This document shows positions 46,677-58,571 of a DNA stretch of 64,000 nucleotides, piece by piece. Under the pieces are notes generated by a model. The model had not been told where the DNA came from. It did not search any database and saw only the letters and a list, made by a program, of their open reading frames with translations. Position 1 is the stretch's first letter, and each line of letters opens with the position of its first letter. The translations under genes were made by a program, and so were the position numbers. The stretch is from Wyeomyia smithii (lineage: Eukaryota; Arthropoda; Insecta; Diptera; Culicidae): contig NC_073695.1 in the NCBI RefSeq assembly GCF_029784165.1, forward strand, positions 106,386,255-106,450,254. Reading direction: 5' to 3'.

Positions 46677-47624
46677 GGGGAAAGTAGGTAAAGACGGACA
46701 CTGCGGGTAAGATGGACACTTTTAATATTTCACAAACTAGAATGTATTATGATAGTTGAGTGATGAGAATACCTTCTTTATAGTGTGTTAATGCTTTTGA
46801 GTTGCATTATCGGTTTTCAGCAAGCAAACTGTCAAATTTGTGAGTAAAACAAAGAATATTTTCTTGAACGCGCAATTTGATGTAATTTTTATTCCACGGA
46901 AAATAGTGAAAAACTCGTGAAACTTAGGTGTTTTTATTTGTTCACAATAGTAAAGTGATTAATTAGTCTTTCCTCGGTTTTCTAGTGAAAATCTAGCAGA
47001 TTTTCGATGTTCCGATGAAGAGCTACGATCGTTTGAAAAATTTACAACCAGGTCGGGCAAGACGGACACACTAAGGTAGGGAAAGATGGACACACGGATT
47101 TTCCAAGAATTTTCACATGTAGCATCTGTTGTGTACTACAGATGTTCACAAAGTACACCCGCGAGAGAAACCAGCAGATATTAATCACTTAGCAGTTAGA
47201 ACAGGCCATATAGGCGGAGAATTTTCGCCTTCATCGAAACCCATCCTCTCAAACTGTTCACGTGATGTAAATATAGATAGGACTCTAATAACATAGAGTA
47301 ATGTATGGCCATCACTTAACACATAAATCAAAAGAATACTTAACGTACTACATCTTTTGTGTGAGTGCCCACCTTTACCTTCGTAGTGTCCATCTTACCC
47401 ACCCCAAGTGTCCGTCTTTCCCAACCATGTCAAAAACAGCAATTTGTAGTCTTATTTTTGAAGACCCAAAATACATAAAACTTGGAGGAAGTTCACTAAT
47501 ACCAATGATTATGAAAACAAATGACCTCAAGTTTCAATTTGTATGACTACTGCGATCTAAATAGCAATACCTAAGTATTTATTAAGATTAAACCTTAGGG
47601 TGTCCGTCTTTACCTACTTTCCCC
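46677..47624. mobile_element. TA-flanked MITE with seven GACGGACAC-type motifs
   Basis: Perfect inverted ends GGGGAAAGTAGGTAAAGACG plus five more bases, with TA on both sides (46675-46676, 47625-47626). The inner part of the end motif, AAGAYGGACAC, recurs at 46707-46719, 47055-47069 and 47079-47093 in the same direction as the left end, and at 47386-47400 and 47408-47422 in the direction of the right end. No transposase ORF. It has inserted into LOA copy D. Such arrays are likely transposase binding sites of an unknown TA-targeting transposase. Confidence 0.88.
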
Positions 47625-47626
47625 TA

Positions 47627-48110
47627 CCCATATTTTTTTCCTTCAACCCCAGAGTAAATCTATCCTATGTCCGAGCTCTGTCCGATTTTTGCGAGGAGGT
47701 TGATAGGATGCCATCCGGTTCTGGAGACTTCATGGATTCAAAAGAGCTTAATGTGCAACTGATAGAAGTCTTCGTGAACAGTTAACGAGCGAACACTGCG
47801 GAGTCATGGGACGTCGTGCAACTGGTTCCGAGGTTCTGTAGCTGTTCGATGCACGATCAGGAGCTCACTGTCGAGCCATGAAAGTGGATGTTCATAAGAA
47901 CCACCAACATTTCTCTGGTGGTGGCAGTCTACCACCTTCCTTTTTCAATTACCCAAGACCATTCTCATGACCTTCGGGCATCGCTTTCTACAACCACGTT
48001 AGCTCAGGCAGAGTCAGAATATCCTCACAGAACTCTGGATCTCCTTTTGGTTTTGCCTTGCTAAGCGTTGCTTATAGCAAGGGGTGTGTAAGTGTTAAAC
48101 GAAGTGACGT
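47627..48110 (-). pseudogene. LOA-type LINE copy D, endonuclease-RT linker and RT start
   Basis: Minus-strand remnants of the region before the LOA RT, corresponding to the linker seen in copy C, broken by many stops. Position directly outside the MITE, on the side opposite the RT palm, supports one element interrupted by it. Confidence 0.5.
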
Positions 48111-51100
48111 TAACCCGTAAAGACCCGGGACGGAACTTGTTTTTTGAAAATGCTCGTTCTCAGCACCGGAACGGCCGCTTTGGGAAAACTTGGAATTTTA
48201 TTCAAGGGGAATAGTTTCTCTAAGTTTTGGTTAAGGTACCACCCCTCTGGACCCCTCCCCGTTTCTGTGACACGCGAATATGTCTGTGTTTTTTCTAATT
48301 TTCATACGTATCAATTGCTCCATGTATCAAATTATGTCAGGTAGAGAGTGAATTTTGGAGTTTCTAAATTATTTCAGTACAAAATCACAAATCCGTAGTT
48401 TTATAAAAATTCAAATAACCAAACCGTTCTTCAAATTTTAAGCTCTACATTTTTGAGCTAATGTCTCCTGAATCCATACGCGATGAAATATTTATTTTAG
48501 CATGCAAACATTTGAGAAAAACGAGTTTAAATTCACCAAAGTACGTATTTTCACGGAAACCTGATTTTCTCAGTCTCCTACGGAAGTTTTCAACTTAGCT
48601 CCCCAATTTTCAAGCTCTATATTGCTAGAGTAACGTCTTCTAGCACGCACAGATTTAGAGAAAAACGAGTTTGAATTCACAAAAGTACGAGTTTTTATGA
48701 AAACTTAATTTTCTTCAAATCTGTGCATGCTAGAATAAATCTTTCACCATCTTTGGATTTAGAAGACGTTACTCTATAAATATATAGCATGAAAATTGGA
48801 GAATATCTGATTTTTGGAGAATCTCCAGCAAATAACACTAGCAGCGACCTTTGCATGATAAAGAATTTTGCAAAGTAATCTATGTCTTGAGTCGCATGAG
48901 TCGCATCTAATACTTTAAATTATTTTATAGCAACCATACTCCCTAAGTGAAAATATGATATTTATATTAAATACAATCATTCTGTGGGAAATTCTGTGAG
49001 AGCTAGAAAATGTCTAGCTCCTCTCATTATTGCGTCCATGGCCCTTTATCACTTCTTCGATATATCCAATAATCTTGTTATACGCACAGAATTTGAAAAT
49101 CTAGCCGAAATATAGAAAAGTATCTCTTGTACTTGAAATTGTGATTGTGTGCATAACCACAAAACAATTTGAGTAAGTGAACAATGCAGCCATGTATAAA
49201 TACCTTTCTTTGAGGATTTGAATAGTAACCATAAAGTTGCGACAATTTTCTTAACAATTGAGTCTTCGATTTTGAGGAAACGTAAATTTGTCTAATTGTT
49301 ATGAAAGGACCATCAGCCCAGCAACACCGCTTCGTAAGCAACGACATTAGCAAACGTTTAATAATCACATAATTGTAATTGCTTCATTATGTTCGCTAAA
49401 TCAAGCAAGCATTTGGCATTAGCTCTGTGATTGTGAATTCGAGAGAAATCATTCAAGCCGCCAAACGCAAACAGTCTTCACTACTTCAGGACTATTACAC
49501 AGGTAAAACTGCCGAAGATTACTGCACCAAACAAGTTGGCCGCCGGTGTTGATGGTGGCTCCAAGTTAACACTAAATGCTTTAATTGCAGCTGGGCGTGT
49601 TCTCCTATCGGAAGGAGTGAATCGCCGCTATGGTTTGGACTTGGCGAAACTCTCTAGCATGCAGCATTACCCCTACACTGTATGCCGTTTTATTGGTTGG
49701 CTCTGGCAGTTTCTTCGCGACAGTGCTTTACGATCATTTTGGGTACGTGCTCACATCCCATGCTCGTGGATAATTTTATGAAAAAAAACCCGAGTACCTA
49801 CCATACAAGAAGCGGTGATTCGCATCCTAGAGTCTAGGCAGGAGATGCGGTGGATACTTATGAATGACTGCAAGCGAAAAACGGGTGAAGTTCGATAAAA
49901 AAGGTCTTGGCTTTTTACTGACTCGAAACTGAGACGAATCGTACAAAGTTTACATACTTATGAGCGCCGTTGATTTATGGCTCATGATTGTACGGCATGA
50001 AATTGTACACCGGGTTTCAAATTTGAATACAAGAAGGCAGTAATGAATGGATTGGTGTCTTAAGAGCTTCACAATCGACAACAGGCATGAAATGTGCCAC
50101 AATGTGTGCTTGCTGCATATTGCTAAAACCCTTTCCAACAAATAGCAATGCTTTGTGTTAGAAGAGATTCCGGTTTGATTGATTGCTATAACGGTTTGAA
50201 ATGACCTCGTTAATTATACCAGAACGTATATCAATTACTTAGGCCTCATTTGACCGAATCATTTTTTATATTAATTATAATTCTAACTCGGATTCAAATT
50301 TAGAAACAGATTTAGATTTTATCACATTTAATGGACTTTTCAATATATAGAAGAAGAAAAACAAACTTTACAATGTCGCCTGAAGCTTCATCATATTCAC
50401 GCTGCTCTCATCTAGCCAAGGGTAAAAAAGCTGCAGAAAACCTGACGTTTAATTTCAATTTCAAAAGCTCGGTTGCCGCACTAACGCAGCGATACCGGTG
50501 CATGGTGCGCTTCCATTTCTAGGTTAATGTTAAATTCTACATCTCTGATTGATCTACGCCACCGATCAGCGTGACCTGGCCCACAAGATCGGCGGCCACG
50601 GGATGTCGGCATATCGGCACGTCGCTCGCAGGCGGAGGAGATTCCCCTCGAAAGGAGCAAGAAATAGATTCCAGCTGAAAGATATGCTGACGGAACGAAA
50701 CTTGTTTCGGAATTGCTGATTTTCGCTTTCGTTTCGATCGGCTGTGCCCAGTTGAACTGACGGCTATCATAGCCAGAGCGGTGGAACCGGGCGGTGGGTG
50801 ATTAGTGCCAAGTGTGCACACCGGATCCGATATGTACATTCACCATGTAGGGGTGGCGAGGGAGGATAGTAGCGCACAATCAATCGGCTGTCTGCGCGCA
50901 CCGAGTCGATGACCGACTAACGATCAACCAGTGCGCGACCGCCTTGATGCGTCGACACAGATACTCGAGGGCAGATCGGTGGCCAGATGGCGACGACGTT
51001 GAAGAATTTCACAATTTTCGCTGGCGCGCTAGGTTGGAATGGATAGCGAGGGTGGTTGGAGAAATTCTTTCGCAAATGACTCAGGTTTCAGGGGTCGTTC

Positions 51101-51640
51101 AACGGCTTAAGTTGTTTTTGTTGAACTGGGGTACTGAAAATATTAACGTGGAGTATTATAGTGTGATAGCGAAAAAATGTAACTGAACTGTACAATTGTT
51201 TCACATTGTTACGCATTGCGAATCTGTAGTTATTTAAAAATATTAAATTTGAATAAGATAAAACGTTATGGTTCTAAAGAGAAAAAATGCATATGCCAAT
51301 AATCACACAATAGGATATGATATGATGCTTTTCATTACACAGCATTCAAAGCAAGTATGATGCAACATCCAAACAATGCAAAATAAAAAAGTAAATTTCG
51401 AAATATTTACAGTTCATACAATATTTACAGTTCATAGCTGTACACATGACATTGGATTATTTTTTATTATTTTAGGAAAACGGCTTTGCAAATTGAGAAC
51501 GAACTTTAATCAAACACCTTATTTCACAATGATTTTCATAGCCAACACTTAGGAGCGGAAAAGCTAACAAGACAACAGGACAATATAAAAATATAATAGT
51601 AAATCAAGAGTTGATAGGTGAAGGTTCAAAATCAGATCAT
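48111..51640. other. No recognised gene; imperfect palindrome and GC-rich patch
   Basis: Around 48640-48740 a motif TCTAGCACGCACAGATTT recurs inverted (AAATCTGTGCATGCTAGA), with direct copies of GAGAAAAACGAGTTTRAATT at 48510 and 48660, suggesting an old foldback repeat. The plus frame 49536-49781 has no known domain. From 50520 to 51100 GC and CpG content rise and the sequence looks single-copy, but the frames there (50537-50839 minus, 50944-51186 plus) match nothing I know. A promoter or 5' exon of a host gene is possible but unproven. Confidence 0.35.
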
Positions 51641-51643
51641 TAA

Positions 51644-52658
51644 GGGCATCTTCAGCGGTGGTCTATTTTTGAAACAACTTTATACTAGATTTACACCAGC
51701 GAAACCTGAATAGAACCAGTTAATATAGACCAACCTTTCGTTCTCTGCACCGGTGTTGTATATCTTGTTGTTTTAAACCGCTGACTTCTGTCACACTGTC
51801 CACAATTAAATACCCCATGCTATCAGTTTATGAGACTTGTTATAATAAAAAGCACTCAATATTTAACAAACGGAAACTCGATAATTACGCACATTAAACG
51901 ATTACTTTGGCAAGATACTTTATATCCACAAGACTTTATGGATTTGACGGTTTGGCCCAAGCGTCAGTGACATTTCTCAGGATGGATTGGTATGATCGAA
52001 AAATTCTGCTACAAGTAGGGCTTCGGAGGATAGCAAAAAATTTTTGATCGCGTAGATGTTCATCTTCCATTTTCGTCTTATCAGTCTTTCAGAATCTTGC
52101 AGTTCTTTAAACTTGGGTTCGGTTTTGAAGATAACAAGCCTGCATTTTGAACGTTTTCAGTTCAGTGTCTTCAAGGAACATTTTTCTGGCCTCTTACGGT
52201 CTCCTCTAGTCCCACTATCATAAGGGCGATTAACAAAATAGCCAACATATTTGTTATCCTAGTGGCTGATGGTTGCAAACCAAGTAGTTGACGGTTATGG
52301 TCTTCCAGAATTCCCCCTTTTGCTGGTCGGTTTCCTTGAAGCCAAAAACGACAAACCTGTTCATATTCTTCTTCAGAAAAGCCACAAAAATGAATTGTGA
52401 ATTGTCATAAAAAATCTTTGTTTAGTTTATTCCCCAACACTCACAAAATGCTTATGTGGAAATAGCTAAAAACGAGGTATTCAATTAAAATATGACATTT
52501 AACCCACCTATTGATAGCGTACAAAGGGTTTTAGAACGATCTATTTCTTGTTCCAAAAAGTGACAAAAATAGACCTAAACGTATACCAGTTTCAAATTTA
52601 AGTTTGTTCCAAAAAAAATAGAACAAAACAACGATTTGGACCACCGCTGAAGATGCCC
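51644..52658. mobile_element. PIF/Harbinger-like MITE, TAA duplication
   Basis: Perfect 20-bp inverted ends GGGCATCTTCAGCGGTGGTC, flanked by the 3-bp repeat TAA (51641-51643, 52659-52661). A 3-bp TWA duplication with GGG-starting ends is characteristic of PIF/Harbinger elements. 1015 bp, no transposase seen, hence non-autonomous. Confidence 0.85.
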
Positions 52659-52767
52659 TAACAGTTGGGAATTCGAAAAACATACTTAGGGAGGATTGAA
52701 AATTACACATTATTAATTTATATTTCAAATATCTTGAAAACGGATGCAATTAAAAAGTAAATCATCA

Positions 52768-52920
52768 CACGCAAGAGTTCAAGTCTTGTGCAATCAATTT
52801 GTCTTCCGGATTCGCACAAATTTTGCACTAAAATCGCACAAAAACTGTGTGAAATGCATAACACACAGGTTATACTGCGAATATATTTAAAAAGATTGAA
52901 ATCAGAATATACACGCAAAA
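52768..52920. mobile_element. Left end of a second CACGCAAAAG MITE copy
   Basis: About 150 bp closely match the left end of the element at 24238 (CACGCAAGAGTTCAAGTC onward). A further CACGCAAAAG at 52914 may be a second nested end. The matching right end is at 57249-57408; other elements fill the space between. Confidence 0.7.
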
Positions 52921-53601
52921 GACTGTTCGTAACGATAACAATATCGTGTCTTTCCAGAGCATCTTTTGTACTGTTTCGGAATCAGTACAACGAGAGTGTG
53001 TTGTTCATAACGCATTTGGCGCTCTAGCGAATGCTCAATGTATTGGACGGCTCAAAATCAAAACACTTTTAAAGTATTAACCGGTGCTAGTATTGTCATG
53101 ATGATTTCTACTGGTATTGGCAATATTTTTCAGAATGCTGCTATCGTTAAAGCACGACGACTCCGATTTTATTAATATGCATTCTGGTCTCAGCCACTGT
53201 CAAACGACACAAACAAAGAAAAAAAAATAATATGCATTCGGTTCCACGTTACCACCAGCGTCACCAAATTCTGTTGCAACGAGGCTCGCTGTTGGCTGTT
53301 TCGGTTGCTGACGGTGATTAGGGATGCACGAGCCTTCAATACGCACCAACTTTCGAAAGTAACCAGCGGTTTTTCGAGCGCCCCAAAATTGATCGTTTGC
53401 CCAAAACCTAAGTCTACCGAAACACTACGATTTTGTGGGTATTATACATATTCCGATTTCGATCGCTGTCAATGTATTCATTACGCAACTGTTGCGTTAT
53501 CCTTTTGACACATTTGTAGTGCAGAGCCAGAGCATTTAGTGTGCGTTTTGAGAGGAGACATCGGTTGATGTAAGCTTGAACTTTTCCGTGTATATCATAT
53601 A

Positions 53602-54684
53602 CCGTGCTGGATCGAAACCCGTACAGTATCGATATCCGTACACCTTGACGTTTTTCTTCAGTTTTAAGCATTATAAAAATGAAAATTCATATGATAGTTA
53701 CATGTACATGTCCGTTGAGCTGTTCGCCTTCTGTTAAATTAAACTATGCGTCAGTAGACCATGAAATAAAAATATTAAAAATGAAAAATCAATCGTGTAT
53801 CGGTTTCAGTTGTCATTTGGTCGTATCGTTAGAGAATTTACTAAGAAAACGTTCTTCAGATGAAAACGTTTTTCAAGTGGGATATACGTGTTTTACTCTG
53901 TGAATCTTCTTGAAATTGATGGAATAGGTAAGTCTTTGTCATTTTCGAACTGTATATTGTCTGGTTAAAAGTGTAAATAGTATATATTCAACAAAAACTG
54001 TGCCGTACGGATTTTGACCCTTGTTAATTGCTTGAATCGAAATCCGTACAGCGTGTGTATCATGCATATATTGTTGAACTTGCTTCTTGTTTTCAGCATA
54101 TAATGAAAGAAAACAAGTATAAATTTACAGCACACAATTTCGAAGGAGCTGTGACTGAGGTGCGCAAGGGAAAGTCGTACCGGGAAGCTTCGAGAGGTTC
54201 CGGTTACAACGATAAGCTGTGCCGCAACGAAACGCTACGAAAATTGCAGCTGATATACAAAATTTGAAAACCGTGCTTAGGAACCTATTGATCTTCAAAA
54301 TATATTTATTCGTAATTTTAAAGATAAATTATAACTAAAGAAGTTCATTTTTGTACTTCTATATCTATACGGATTTTGATTCATTGCTGTGTGGACTTTG
54401 ATCCAGTCTATATCGCGTGTGTGCGGATTTCGATTCAAAAGTGTACGGGTTTTGATTCAGACAAAAAACTGTGTACGGATTTCGATTCAAAACATGTTCT
54501 ATTTAAACATGATTTTTTCGAGTTTCGGCGTGATTTTAATCATTTTGCTTGAAAATAGTGATAAAATATAAGTAGACCTATAAGTAAACATGCCAGTTCA
54601 AAGCAATATGTGATTTCTTGATTTTATATTGACCGTCGAAGATTATCATGTGCTTAGGTGTACGGATTTCGATCCAGCACGGTA
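53602..54684. mobile_element. TA-flanked pogo-like element with repeated ACGGATTTCGATTC motif
   Basis: Inverted ends CCGTGCTGGATCGAAAYCCG, flanked by TA (53600-53601, 54685-54686). The end-internal motif GTACGGATTTCGATTC or its complement occurs again near 53630, 54010, 54040, 54365, 54420, 54445, 54475 and 54660. A plus-strand frame near 54103-54267 resembles the N-terminal HTH of pogo-type transposases; no DDE domain remains. TA duplication agrees with the Tc1/mariner/pogo group. Confidence 0.8.
54097..54267 (+). pseudogene. Relic exon with pipsqueak-type HTH of a pogo-like transposase
   Basis: From ATG 54103 the frame reads MKENKYKFTAHNFEGAVTEV followed by RKGKSYREASRGSGYNDK. In Tigger/pogo transposases the first DNA-binding domain has this layout: a basic start, a helix with AVxxVxxGxxxxREAS, and a loop. 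A pyrimidine-rich tract ending TTTTCAG just before 54097 looks like a 3' splice site, so this may be an exon. The frame ends at 54267 before a second DNA-binding domain or catalytic core. Family assignment by pattern only. Confidence 0.5.
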
Positions 54685-54869
54685 CACGAGAATCGTGATG
54701 TTCCGGTAAACTTCAGTTTCGGGCGAACGATAATTTTGAGACGTTCGAAAAATCGTGCTTCAATTACGTGCACCGGTTTTTATGAACGACTTGCTCATCC
54801 CTATTAATACTCTGCATCCAAAACAACCTTCGGCGATTCATATTTCCCCACGCAACTTAGTGACGCTGG

Positions 54870-56577
54870 TGTCAGTTTCGGACACTTTTTCTATCTTGAT
54901 TTTTAATATTTTTTGTTAACTTTTAAAAAAATCTGAATTCATCCTGGCTGTTACTTGAATATCGGAGTATCATATAAGCGTGTTAGTAGTGCGCGTTGAT
55001 GCGATTTCGATTGATTTATTTGAATTTTTCAAAATTGCTTTTTTGTCCGAATGTGCCCCGTGTGTGGGGTAGTTTCGGACAGTCCTGGGGCACATTCGGA
55101 CAGTGTTGAAAAACTTTTCTAGATTAATGAAAATTTTGTGTTTTTCAACTCTTTCTTCCATATAAGCAGAGGCTGAGATCAGATGCTTCACCAATCCCTA
55201 AACTCATCCTTTTATTTCAAATTTAATTCATAAAATAAAAACCGAGCAAACTGGCTATGAGGAGAAAAGGATACAAGAACTATGCCATTTTCTCTGCAAT
55301 ATTTGATTGGTTCAAAGTGCAATCGCATTCGTGATTGTCAAACAACAGCAAACTGGTTCACTTACGCTGCTTTGGAACCTAATCCAAGCTCATCTTCGTT
55401 GATGCCTGCTCTATCGGTTTTCTTTCTGTAGTTCCGAACCATTTGTAGGATTGAGAATCAGTCTGAATCGATTTTTGTTAATAAACAACAATCAAACACA
55501 AATTTGGTAAGTGTCCGAATGTGCGCAATGAACGATGTCCGAATGTGTTCCACCACCATCCGAAGACAAATCTTAATTTTATCTAATAAATAAGATATTT
55601 GTTTCCCCGTTGTTACCACGTCTTTTCACTACATATTAGTTACGAACTAAGCTGGCGTCACATCTGTGGAGAGAATGCATTTTACACTTGAAATTTCATT
55701 ACGCTTATATTCCATTCATTCAACAAAAGGACTGTATGAGCTCTCGCCGCTTTTTCATCGAGAGAATCCTTTGTTCTCCCCGGTACTGGTATAGCGAGAG
55801 TGCCTTTTCATGATAAACGTACAGTACCACCCGCATACGTGCAACGGTTTTTATGTAGATATATTTTTAATGAATTTCCTTGTTGCCCAAGTTGAAAACT
55901 GAATATCTTGACTAACGACAATCATTTTTTTACATTGTACCTAATGTCGTAAGCAGTGCTGGTACAGCGCGTCTGATATGCATTTCTAGCAATGTTAGGT
56001 ATATAAAATGTTTGAATGGTTGAAAGATTTTTAGTTTATTGACGTTGATTGTGAATTGTTTCTGAATTTCCACTTTAAAGATTTCTTGAATGCGATCCTG
56101 TCTTAACTTGATTTTGATAGATTCAACTATTCAAGATCACCTTTTTGCCTGGTCATTAAAGCAAAAAAAATAGTTTTTTGGTGCATGTTCAAACTATTGG
56201 AGCGAACTGTTCGAACGATGCACTGTAAACTTAATGTAGGATGGAACAGCAAAAAAATGAATGCGAAAACTTGAGCACCGATTTGCTGCAGAGTTTTGTT
56301 CGAAGTTGCATATCTGTTCTGTGCTGGTGTACTTGAATTTCTAAATCTCTCACAAAGAAATTAGAGAAATCCTTAAAACTTCAAGCTCAAACGGTTGAAA
56401 ACATGAATGAAAAATGGCACTGTGTTGTTTTCGTAAGTAATAAACAACCAAGAGCTGTCAAACTATATGGTAGCTGTTGGTGGAAGGGCTGCCAACTCAC
56501 TTATATTTTTCGTTTGGTTGAAAATTGCACCATTTGTTTTTTTTTTAAGCTCTGTCCGAAACTGCCCCCTTCCTCCT
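54870..56577. mobile_element. Element with repeated GTCCGAATGTGCC motifs, ends uncertain
   Basis: The phrase CAGTTTCGGACA opens near 54870 and its inverse TGTCCGAAACTGCCCCC closes at about 56555-56575. Between them GTCCGAATGTG or its complement occurs near 55047, 55070, 55090, 55513 and 55538. These are spread like transposase binding sites, as in the MITE at 46677. No coding region recognised, and no target duplication could be confirmed, so boundaries are approximate. Confidence 0.5.
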
Positions 56578-57248
56578 ATATGAACAAACCAGAGTCATAG
56601 CTAAATGCAGAATGTTTTGCACAAACTCAATGTCTTTTTAATTGTTAATGATTCAATCATGTTTTTAAATAACCGTATTCACGAAAGTGAACCAATCAGG
56701 TAATATTTTCATTATTCTAGTCAGCAGAGTCTATGTGTATATAGAGTCGCGCAAAGAGAAAATCTATCGTTTCGGCAACACAGTTTTTGTGCCGTTTGTT
56801 GTCAAGAACTATACAGTTCTGTTTTTTTACCACGCATAAGCGAATATCATTTTTTGAAATTCTCCACAAGGTACACAGTTTTGAAAGATAACACCGGTGA
56901 TGTTTTGTTAAATTTAAGTGAACCAGTGTACAGGTTTAATGTTGGATTAAAATGTGTAAGTAAAACTTCGGAAAAACACATATTTTTTATTACGCTCAAT
57001 TACATCACTTTTCATCCACTCCTAACATTATCACCTTGTTTATTTACATTGCTCGATTGGTACCCTCGTTTGACACTGATTTGGTTCCTTTGGTTTCATC
57101 TTTGCGGGACTATTATTATAAACATAGACTTTGCTAGTCAGTACTCAAGTTATCAGTATTGATTGCTGGTTGCACTGTTTCAACGAGAGAAATCTTCTGA
57201 AAAACATTATCAATACCTGTACAAATCACCATGACGATACTAACTCCA

Positions 57249-57408
57249 GTGGAAACTTTTTAAGTGTAGTAGTTTAGAGCTGCTACGTTGAAAAAATGCT
57301 AGCACATGATTTGCGTTATGCCCGACACGCAATCATTGTACTGGTTCCAAACTATATCAACAAATGCGCTAAAAACCCACAACTTTCTACTGGACCAACT
57401 TTTGTGTG
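57249..57408. mobile_element. Right end of the second CACGCAAAAG MITE copy
   Basis: About 160 bp match 25091-25268, including GTGTAGTAGTTTRGAGCTGC and CACGCAATCATTGTACTGGT, and end CCAACTTTTGTGTG. With 52768-52920 it probably forms one element enlarged to about 4.6 kb by nested insertions. The TA flank is not preserved. Confidence 0.65.
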
Positions 57409-57667
57409 ATTTAACATCATTATTTAAGTTATAACAAAATTCTACTCACCAAAAACTCACTATCTTTTTTTGTATTTGAAAACTTAGAGTTCATTTGAAT
57501 CCAAAAAAATCTTTGTGTAAATTTTATTGCCGAGCATTAGTGATTGACACAAACAATAGTAGTTTACAACAAATATTTTTTAGGTTCAAAAGTTTAAATA
57601 AACTGAAAGCTGAAACAATAATGCTTTTTAAGAAAATTACCGGCCACCACCAATGGAATATATACAG

Positions 57668-58571
57668 TAAGGTGGGGAATCGTTATATGGAAAAAACGAA
57701 ACTTGATAGCAGAAAGCCAAAACCAAGTTTTTTTTGTTCTATTTGGAGCCCCAAACAATCCTAAGTTTATCGGAAGTCGATTGGTTTAGTCCCCGCTTGG
57801 CGCATTGCATTTCAAATTTATATGGAGATTTGTATGGAAAAACCAACGTTTTTGCATTTTCCATTATAAAGAGCTCAAAGTGGCTCAAACCATAGGTTTC
57901 ATGACTTCAAATGGTAGGTTTTTTGATGCCTAACAACTTGGCCGAAGACTTCAAAGAGCTAGGGTGTGCCAAAAAAATACTGGAGCTGTTCAAAGTTGAG
58001 TATGTCAAAATTAATGTTGCAAATCATTTTTTCTGCCAACACTGCCAGTGTACCGGCGTTAGTCAGATTTCCACCAGAAGTAACCTCTGAAACACGTTGT
58101 AGATTATACCTACGACTAGAATATTGACCTGACTTTGTTTGCTTTATCCAGCTGAGTGTATAAACTCGTTACGACAGGTTATTTCTGATGGGAATCCTAC
58201 TGGCGCCGGTACATTGGTAATGTTGGCAAAAAACAAGATTTTCTGCATTTAAATCGACATACCCAACTTCGAACAGCTATTGCTCTTCTTGGGGACATCC
58301 TAGCTCTTCAGTGCCATCTGCAAAGTTGTTAGGCATCTAAAATACTATACTTTTACATAATGTAGTGCATTATTAGATCACTATTAAACTCTCTAGAAAG
58401 GTAAATGCAAAAAAGTAGGTTTTCCCATATAAATTTTCATACAAATTTGAAATGTAATGCGCCAAGCGGAGACAAAACCAATCGACTTCCGGTAAGTTAG
58501 GGGATGTTTGGGGCCCTAAAAGGAATAAAAAAAACTTGGTTCTGGAAAATCGATCACTTTTCCCCACCCTA
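57668..58571. mobile_element. Palindromic element with 8-bp target duplication
   Basis: Ends read TAAGGTGGGG and CCCCACCCTA, flanked by an exact 8-bp repeat ATATACAG (57660-57667, 58572-58579). The arms are imperfect inverted copies over some 400 bp: for example ACCAAGTTTTTTTT at 57722 and its complement at 58525, TTGGTTTTGTC/GGTTTAGTCC around 58470 and 57780, and GTTAGGCATC/GATGCCTAAC at 58330 and 57928. The 8-bp duplication suggests a hAT- or P-like origin. No transposase. Confidence 0.8.
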
